Origin: Nanobdellota archaeon
GTDB lineage: Archaea > Nanobdellota > Nanobdellia > Woesearchaeales > GCA-2686295
Assembly: GCA_018812505.1 (NCBI GenBank)
Contig: JAHJDK010000130.1
Span: 1 to 11,537 of the forward strand
Reading direction: 5' to 3'
DNA length: 11,537 nucleotides
Shown in pieces: positions 9,001 to 11,537 of this stretch. Under the pieces are notes generated by a model. That model saw nothing but the letters and a program-made list of their open reading frames with translations, ran no database searches and was not told the DNA's origin. The translations under genes and the position numbers were made by a program. Positions within the stretch are counted from its first letter, which is position 1. Every line of letters starts with the position of its first letter.

Positions 9001-11537
9001 CAGACTTTACAAATACTATTATTATGTGTAACTTAACAGTTTCAGACCCTTTAGGTGAAAGGAACGTCACTAACCTGACAAAGATAAGTGGTTTAGTGTT
9101 TAACGCTACAACAACTAACTTAAGTGATGGAATACACTATTGGAACATTAGCTGCGTTGATGACCTGGGAAATGCTAACACTAGTGTAACAAGAAATTTT
9201 ACAATAAATCAACCTGATTTGAATATAACAACCTCAAAAATAAATTTTAACAACACAAATCCTAATCTTAACGAGAACATCACAATATCAGCGAATGTCT
9301 CAAATGTAGGAGGAAGCAACGCTAACAATGTGTTAGTAGAGTTTTGGAATGGAAACCCTGAAACAGGAACATTCATAGGAAATGATACTGCGAGCGTACT
9401 AGTAAATCAAACAATTGTTTTCAACACCACATGGATAATAACTGCTGGTTATCACACAATATATGTTCTTGTTGATCCAAACAACACTGTAGGTGAAGAG
9501 GACGAGACAAATAACAACGCCACTAAAAATATCTCTATCTTAACTTCAACAATTAACAGTCCTGAAAATAGTTCCTGGACCATCAGCAGTGAGGTTGAGA
9601 TTAATTTCACAATAACTGATTATACAACTGATAATTCCACTTATAAGATATTCGTGGATGGATCTGCAACAGCGCAGACAGGCAGCGTTGACAACACTTC
9701 AAAACTGTTGAATATAAGCTTGGTGGGAGAATTGAGTCATGAGATAATAGTTGAAGCAACTGATTCAATTGGCAGAAAGAAAAACTCTACTGCACTAACA
9801 ATAATTTACGACGCAACAGGCGCATTAGTCAACTTTGAAACCTTGAATGGAACATTCTTTGATGATACAACTCCTGAAATAAGCTTTAATATAACTGATA
9901 AGTTAGCAAATTTCATTAATTATACCTTGTTTATTGACGCATCTCCAGATTCAGTAGGAAATGTTTCAAACGGCACATCAACCAATGTAAATCTCTCAGT
10001 CCAAACAGAAGGTCGATATAATATAACAATCGAATCAGTGGATGAAGCAGGAAATAAAAGAAATGACTCAATAATAATATTTATTGACCAGACAAAGCCA
10101 AAGATAAACCTGACAACACCTACTGATGGACAAAATTTCACCATAAGAACAGCAGAGTTAAACTTTTCAGTAACAGACAACCTTGACGAAACACTAATCT
10201 GTAATTTAACTCTAGATTCAAGTGTTATCAGAGAATCATTTAACGTTGTAAATAACACTTTATCAAACACCACAACTTCAAATTTAGGAGAAGGAATCCA
10301 TTACTGGAATGTAACTTGTTGGGATGGAAGGGATAATGAAAATATAATTAATTTAAACACTTCAGAGACGAGAACTTTCAACGTTTTTATACCGCCAAAT
10401 ATAACTCTTGACACTCCAAAAGAGAATAACTGGACTAGCAACACAAATCAAATATTTTACTTTAATATAAGCGATGAAACAGGTATAGAGAACTGTTCTA
10501 TAAGGTTGGATGGAATTATAAATGATACAAAAATAGGTGATGAACTAACAAATAATGGAAAGAATAATTTCACAATCAACAACCTCGCAGGATCATACAA
10601 CTGGAGTGTGGAATGTTATGATAATTCATCCTTTAATACATACAACATCACAGAGAACAGAACAATACACGTTGACATCTACGAGCCAGAACCAAGTATT
10701 GAAACCAGTAATGGAACTTGGTTTAATAGCGCAAACCCAAGCATAGATTTCAACATCACAGATAATATGGACTTGCATATAAACTATACTTTCTATGTGA
10801 ATGGAACTTTGAATGTTGAAGGAAACGCTGATAATGGAAGTTCCATATCAACCAACTTGCAGAACCTGAACAATGGTTCATACATTGTTGAGTTAGAAGC
10901 ACTTGATAACGCAGGCAACAGGAAGAACTCCACAAATATCACAATATTTATTGACACAGTAAAACCATCAATGCAACTGTACTTTCCAGAAGATGGAAAT
11001 GTAACAAGTGATGGTGATGTATACTTTAACTGGACTGCAAACGATAATTTAGCGCCAATAATTGAATGTAACCTGACAATTGACGGAGATGTTAACATAA
11101 CTGTTAATGTAACCAATGGAGTTGCATGGAATGAAACAGTTAACGGGTTAAATGCAGGCTTACATCACTGGAATGTAACCTGTATAGACTTGGCTGGAAA
11201 CTTCAACACAAGTGAAACAAGGAATTTCACAGTGCCAATGCCTGACCTATACATAGAATCAGACTATATAACCTTTAATAAAACAAGTCCAGAAGAAAAC
11301 GAAACAATAACCATCAACGCGACCATTAAAAATATAGGCAACACCGACGCAGGCAGCTTTAAAGTACAATTCTGGAACGGAGACCCTGATAATGGAGGAG
11401 AGCAGATAAACGGCAATTTAACAATTGCAAGTTTAGCAACAGGAGCAAACACATCTGTAAATGTCAGCTTCAACGCAGAAATAGGATTAAACACTATATT
11501 CGTATTAGTAGATGTTCCGCTAGCGACAAATGGAGCA
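3..11537 (+). CDS. Giant multidomain Ig-like/CARDB surface protein, partial at both ends
   Basis: One reading frame runs uninterrupted from base 3 to the last base, giving 3,845 sense codons. Bases 1-2 finish an upstream codon. The true start, any signal peptide, the anchor and the stop all lie outside. The earliest in-frame ATG (base 264) has no Shine-Dalgarno-like sequence and sits inside an already domain-like stretch, so it is not taken as the start. The sequence reads as a chain of extracellular beta-sandwich modules: mixed domains to residue 1835, thirteen alternating Ig-like repeats to 3069, then CARDB, seven more Ig-like domains and a second CARDB. It is rich in N-X-S/T sequons and has paired cysteines spaced like domain-internal disulfides. 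Arg codons are nearly all AGA/AGG; the only CGN codons noticed are CGA at 333 and 10014. Known for such architectures: surface adhesins, S-layer-associated proteins and stalks. Inferred here: a secreted or cell-attached structural/adhesive protein of an AT-rich, probably DPANN-type, archaeon. No enzyme motif was recognised, so the exact function is unknown. Confidence 0.95.
66..266 (+). other. Ig-like beta-sandwich stretch (residues 22-88)
   Basis: The stretch opens with YVLGETVLINLSN, continues with IYTFLG and KFIPKKTGNYTLLI, and has the pattern of a short Ig-like fold: a 'G-E-x-V' first strand and a 'P-x-x-x-G-x-Y-T' penultimate strand. This pattern is common in archaeal secreted proteins as I remember them. 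The assignment rests on pattern only; no ligand or partner can be read from it. Confidence 0.4.
336..668 (+). other. Beta-sandwich domain, possibly NEW3-like (residues 112-222)
   Basis: Alternating hydrophobic strands surround YPDTVKKGMEIPIRIILW, followed by INWKIVSIPEW and YSFNYTLKS. The order (a 'V-K-x-G' strand, a long hydrophobic strand, then 'P-x-x-W') resembles NEW3/CARDB-type cell-surface beta-sandwiches. There are no cysteines. Lys is common here, unlike in the later repeats. The family assignment is a guess; that it forms a beta-rich extracellular domain is more secure. Confidence 0.35.
732..1022 (+). other. DUF11/CARDB-like beta-sandwich (residues 244-340)
   Basis: The run GEIRIKNLGESVTNFETYF, then DEELIKL, then C306 and C318 in an 'ECK...LRCEF' context, then TKTVDIKVLAL, matches the usual order of DUF11/CARDB-like domains. 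In those, an 'I-x-N-x-G' strand is followed by a strand pair bridged by two cysteines. The two cysteines are 12 residues apart and plausibly form a disulfide. It ends just before the amphipathic segment. Confidence 0.4.
1068..1160 (+). other. Amphipathic segment ending in LTGQVV (residues 356-386)
   Basis: After a Pro-Pro break the chain reads as a probable amphipathic helix (NKIFNAIKNFFAKIFDSI), a Gly-Gly-Gly turn, then LTGQVVRE. It is the only clearly helical-looking stretch in the window and is too short and too charged to be an ordinary transmembrane helix. From memory, similar 'FF...ITGxVV' segments recur in secreted proteins of Woesearchaeota and Pacearchaeota. Their role is not known to me. 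A membrane-surface contact, processing site or domain hinge would each fit. Confidence 0.45.
1290..1568 (+). other. PKD-like domain with four cysteines (residues 430-522)
   Basis: The stretch begins PPRVNLKQLPN, continues NIVLDASETTDYEGDLLNYKF, and ends with IQLVVLDGKDESYSKIMRTF. The 'LDAS-x-T-x-D-x-E-x-D-x-L-x-Y' strand and a final 'V-x-D-G' strand are the usual marks of PKD/cadherin-like domains in surface proteins. Cysteines at 460, 467, 476 and 479 fall in an inserted loop and could form two disulfides. A Lys/Glu-rich linker lies on each side (roughly residues 387-428 and 523-560). Confidence 0.5.
1569..1682 (+). other. Lys/Glu-rich disordered linker with a five-Lys run (residues 523-560)
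   Basis: The stretch is almost entirely Glu, Gln, Lys, Thr and Ala, with five consecutive lysines at residues 545-549 followed by GSGTT. It has no strand pattern and should be disordered. It separates the PKD-like domain from the conserved core that follows, so it probably acts as a hinge. A basic run of this kind could also be protease-sensitive, but nothing in the sequence proves cleavage. Confidence 0.6.
1683..2195 (+). other. Conserved core module with Cys-Trp motif (residues 561-731)
   Basis: The first half is beta-rich (YDIFSDPTKTW, then KVFG, then KKIARIEIRNL). The second half runs SFALDPTRMNFTSADITIEA, then LWKCKDWNFTEQKCYGSW, then IKPGQNYTLTLTPEDPGY. The cysteines at 691 and 701 flank an aromatic cluster and probably bond. 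From memory, the series 'DPT...F', 'KCxDW', 'CxGxW', 'PGQxYT' and 'DPxxxE' recurs in large secreted proteins of DPANN archaea. I know no experimentally defined function. It is followed directly by an MG2-like domain. Confidence 0.5.
2208..2498 (+). other. MG2/Big-like domain (residues 736-832)
   Basis: The pattern is 'N-K-S-I-Y-H-L-N-E-E-A-E-I-K-I-A-V', then GFLVKNANVTLEI, then GIYITYYNKT, then NGTYNLFITA. This is the order seen in macroglobulin MG2-type and related Ig-like domains: 'Y-x-x-x-E-x-x-x-I', 'D-x-x-G-x-x-V-x-N-A-x-V', 'G-x-Y' and 'G-T-Y'. In surface proteins these are structural spacers. It has no cysteines. Confidence 0.5.
2514..2849 (+). other. Conserved module ending in W-x-L-A-A-D-P (residues 838-949)
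   Basis: Landmarks in order are YDILREVPISIDPF at the start, LTEKIPVNFTI in the middle, a KKELTWIGL strand, then YYVQAPLITPELWELGQA, and EFIEVKPWYLAADP at the end. I recall this series of landmarks ('I-x-R', 'E-x-x-P-x-x-F', 'L-x-W', 'Y-x-x-x-A-P-x-x-x-P-x-x-x-x-L-G', 'W-x-x-A-x-D') from many large archaeal and candidate-phyla secreted proteins, where it closes a conserved core. No function is known to me. It marks the boundary between the conserved core and the variable repeat half. Confidence 0.45.
2865..3317 (+). other. Jelly-roll-like domain 1 (residues 955-1105)
   Basis: It starts with DGSNIGSNEEYAYDENFGTS and ends with LELYETWAMLNYTPP. The middle carries WYLEYSTNTGSSWTVC and C1060 just before a WTIQDFADNFQVRAG strand. 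Long strands, a Trp-rich face and the closing 'L-Y-x-x-W-x-x-L-x-Y' strand resemble galactose-binding-like/jelly-roll carbohydrate-binding domains of surface proteins. The C1046-C1060 pair probably bonds. Related domains follow at 4260 and 4704. Glycan binding is possible but inferred from fold only. Confidence 0.4.
3318..3626 (+). other. Ig-like domain (residues 1106-1208)
   Basis: A Pro-Pro-rich entry is followed by SSIYVNDTVTFNATWIDSDD, then WWFSWNITGTW, and ends with VEWRFYANDTRGGLNYT. The 'Y-x-N-D-T-V-x-F-x-A-x-W-x-D' start and 'W-x-F-Y-A-N-D' end are typical of Ig-like domains in archaeal surface proteins. It has no cysteine pair, unlike the later repeats. Confidence 0.55.
3630..3926 (+). 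other. Ig-like domain (residues 1210-1308)
   Basis: It opens with DTTAPTIDNESVTPTFGVSG, a common Ig-like entry, continues with FNITADVVDDQTIQDIWAEV, and closes with LSFVIYASDGTND. The 'A-P-x-I' entry, 'V-x-D-x-x-x-I' strand and 'V-x-Y-A-S-D' strand support the call. A single cysteine (C1274) has no obvious partner in the domain. Confidence 0.5.
3927..4214 (+). other. Ig-like domain with YYARGDSVIITG entry (residues 1309-1404)
   Basis: After the entry come FYPGSTINLDII, then DENGVFTYSWDI, then KVGNYTITVND. The series 'Y-x-x-G-D-x-V-x-I-x-G-x-G-F-x-P-G-S' plus 'D-x-x-G-x-F' plus 'G-x-Y-T-I' is typical of IPT/Big-like spacer domains in large archaeal and bacterial surface proteins. The Arg-Gly-Asp triplet falls on a conserved strand start and is probably not a binding motif. 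Confidence 0.5.
4260..4670 (+). other. Jelly-roll-like domain 2 (residues 1420-1556)
   Basis: The domain runs from NDSDNIYKNMVSSGGGEVY through YATLYFEHYELS and YVQWYNSTAAAYQTIC, then C1511, and closes with WTMIDFVYLDIDFNLS. It shares with domain 1 a Cys pair after an 'S-x-x-x-W/Y' hairpin (C1498 and C1511, 13 apart, versus C1046 and C1060, 14 apart). It shares the 'W-N/Y-x-x-T-A-x-A-Y-Q' hairpin with domain 3. The shared closing strand supports one family. Confidence 0.4.
4704..5240 (+). other. Jelly-roll-like domain 3, without cysteines (residues 1568-1746)
   Basis: It starts TSDVSTYDSNIGSTKAYDGG, recalling the SNIGS entry of domain 1. It contains AYQSFIFTV, then YYIFLWNFTADAYQLF, then ELWILVEGD, and closes with DLWTDYIKLDVNK. 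The WNFTADAYQ hairpin matches domain 2, and the closing strand matches both others. It is the largest of the three and lacks their Cys pair. A glycan- or protein-binding surface module is plausible but only inferred. Confidence 0.4.
5241..5507 (+). other. Ig-like domain leading into the repeat array (residues 1747-1835)
   Basis: It reads INATVTDGDGVGECNYFY and then LSDGFYYLYVNCTDVPG. The C1769/C1815 pair (46 apart) and the 'D-G-x-Y-x-x-x-V-N-C-T-D' end match the repeat family that follows, but the entry lacks 'P-x-I-x-L'. It is a divergent leading member of the array. Confidence 0.55.
5508..9209 (+). repeat. Thirteen tandem Ig-like repeats in strict A-B alternation (residues 1836-3069)
   Basis: Boundaries in bases: R1 5508, R2 5787, R3 6069, R4 6351, R5 6633, R6 6924, R7 7203, R8 7485, R9 7776, R10 8061, R11 8349, R12 8631, R13 8916-9209. 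Units are 93-98 residues. Every unit starts near 'P-x-I-x-L', has one Cys in a 'C-N/T-L-x-I-D-G' strand, and a second in an 'H/Y-x-W-N/S-V-T/N-C-x-D' strand 38-44 residues later. Odd units (type A) carry 'F-N-W-T-A-x-D-N-x-D-x-x-L-x-C-N-L'; even units (type B) carry 'F-x-Y-x-x-x-D-x-x-x-x-x-N-C-T/S-L' and mostly 'N-N-F-T-L' before the second Trp-Cys strand. Such chains are known as stiff spacers of surface proteins; here a rod-like stalk is inferred. Sequons are very dense (R3 has seven, R5 nine). The DNA copies have diverged, so this is an old array with some younger duplications. Confidence 0.9.
9210..9539 (+). other. CARDB domain 1 (residues 3070-3179)
   Basis: It starts QPDLNITTSKINFNNTNPNL, continues ENITISANVSNVGGSNANN, VLVEFWNGNP, and ends HTIYVLVDPNN followed by GEEDETNN. 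The 'P-D-L-x-I' entry, 'V-x-N-x-G' strand, 'F-x-x-G-x-P' strand and 'D-x-x-N-x-x-x-E-x-x-E-x-N-N' exit are the classic CARDB signature (cell-adhesion-related domain in bacteria and archaea). There are no cysteines. It interrupts the A-B alternation directly after R13. Confidence 0.85.
9540..10088 (+). repeat. Two cysteine-free (type C) Ig-like repeats (residues 3180-3270 and 3271-3362)
   Basis: Both have the array fold pattern but neither cysteine. The first strand reads 'Y-K-I-F-V-D-G' and 'Y-T-L-F-I-D-A' where A/B units have 'C-N-L-S-I-D-G'. The later strand reads HEIIVEATDS and YNITIESVDEAGN where they have 'W-N-V-T-C-W-D'. Both close with a basic turn (GRKKNST, GNKRNDS) and a hydrophobic strand. 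The units meet at about base 9813. A third type C unit lies at 10680. Confidence 0.75.
10089..10679 (+). repeat. One further A-B repeat pair (residues 3363-3461 and 3462-3559)
   Basis: The A unit has FSVTDNLDETLICNLTLD (C3400) and GIHYWNVTCWD (C3439). The B unit, from about base 10386, has YFNISDETGIENCSIRLDG (C3498), NNFTINNLAGSYNWSVEC (C3538) and an HVD exit. They restore the A-B pattern after the type C pair. The A unit is slightly long because of an insertion before SETRTF. Confidence 0.8.
10680..10955 (+). repeat. Third cysteine-free (type C) Ig-like repeat (residues 3560-3651)
   Basis: It has DFNITDNMDLHINYTFYVNG, then NLNNGSYIVELEALDNAGNR, then KNSTNITIFID. Both array cysteines are missing, as in the two type C units at 9540-10088. 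The basic turn and TIFID exit closely match the second of those (GNKRNDS...IIIFID), which suggests they are duplicates. Confidence 0.75.
10956..11237 (+). repeat. Type A Ig-like repeat preceding the second CARDB (residues 3652-3745)
   Basis: It contains VYFNWTANDNLAPIIECNLT (C3689) and GLHHWNVTCIDLAGN (C3727), then TSETRNFTV. It resembles R13, which also sits directly before a CARDB domain (TSVTRNFTIN then PDLNI, versus TSETRNFTVP then PDLYI). Confidence 0.8.
11238..11537 (+). other. CARDB domain 2, cut by the window end (residues 3746-3845)
   Basis: It reads MPDLYIESDYITFNKTSPEE, then ENETITINATIKNIGNTDAG, VQFWNGDPDNGG, and NTIFVLVDVPL. Alignment with CARDB 1 is clear at 'P-D-L-x-I', 'I-T-I-x-A', 'F-W-N-G-x-P' and 'T-I-x-V-L-V-D'. 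Only the last strand and the expected 'E-x-x-E-x-N-N' exit are missing, and they should lie just beyond base 11537. Confidence 0.85.

Noticed and set aside
9920..10273. Open frame of 117 codons on the opposite strand, with several others of 75-107 codons
   Set aside because: All lie opposite the continuous domain-encoding frame. Their translations are Ser/Phe/Val-rich mirror images of repeated codons with no family pattern, and none has its own clear ribosome-binding context.
5508..11237. Tandem repeats as a CRISPR array or a DNA-level satellite
   Set aside because: The period is about 280-290 bases, copies are diverged in DNA but conserved in protein, and all units keep one reading frame. 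They are protein-domain repeats.

Overview
The whole window is the interior of one gene. Reading the + strand from base 3, every codon to base 11537 is sense: 3,845 codons with no stop, no start and no end in view. The product is a giant, modular, secreted-looking protein of more than 3,845 residues, built from beta-sandwich (Ig-like, PKD-like, MG2-like, jelly-roll-like and CARDB) domains. It is rich in Asn, Thr and Ser and crowded with N-X-S/T sequons. I see no catalytic domain, signal peptide, membrane anchor, RNA gene, promoter, terminator, CRISPR array or mobile element.

The organism is probably an AT-rich archaeon. Arg is coded almost only by AGA/AGG and Ile largely by ATA, N-glycosylation sequons are very dense, and several modules in the first third resemble, from memory, surface proteins of DPANN archaea (Woesearchaeota/Pacearchaeota type). 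These are the LTGQVV segment, the KCKDW...GSW...PGQNYT module and the module ending in AADP. No marker gene confirms this. Another AT-rich archaeon or a candidate-phyla bacterium remains possible.

Layout (residue r lies at bases 3r to 3r+2). Residues 1-560 (3-1682): three beta-sandwich stretches, an amphipathic segment ending LTGQVV, a Cys-containing PKD-like domain, and Lys/Glu-rich linkers. Residues 561-949 (1683-2849): three successive modules that look like a conserved surface-protein core. Residues 955-1835 (2865-5507): three related jelly-roll-like domains mixed with Ig-like domains. Residues 1836-3069 (5508-9209): thirteen Ig-like repeats of about 94 residues in strict A-B alternation. 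Residues 3070-3845 (9210-11537): a CARDB domain, seven further domains without the simple alternation, and a second CARDB domain cut by the window end.

The likely role, by inference, is an extended cell-surface stalk or adhesin. The repeats would act as a disulfide-stiffened, glycosylated rod, and the jelly-roll-like and N-terminal modules would be the best candidates for ligand contact. Short open frames in other frames and on the opposite strand are shadows of this one gene.
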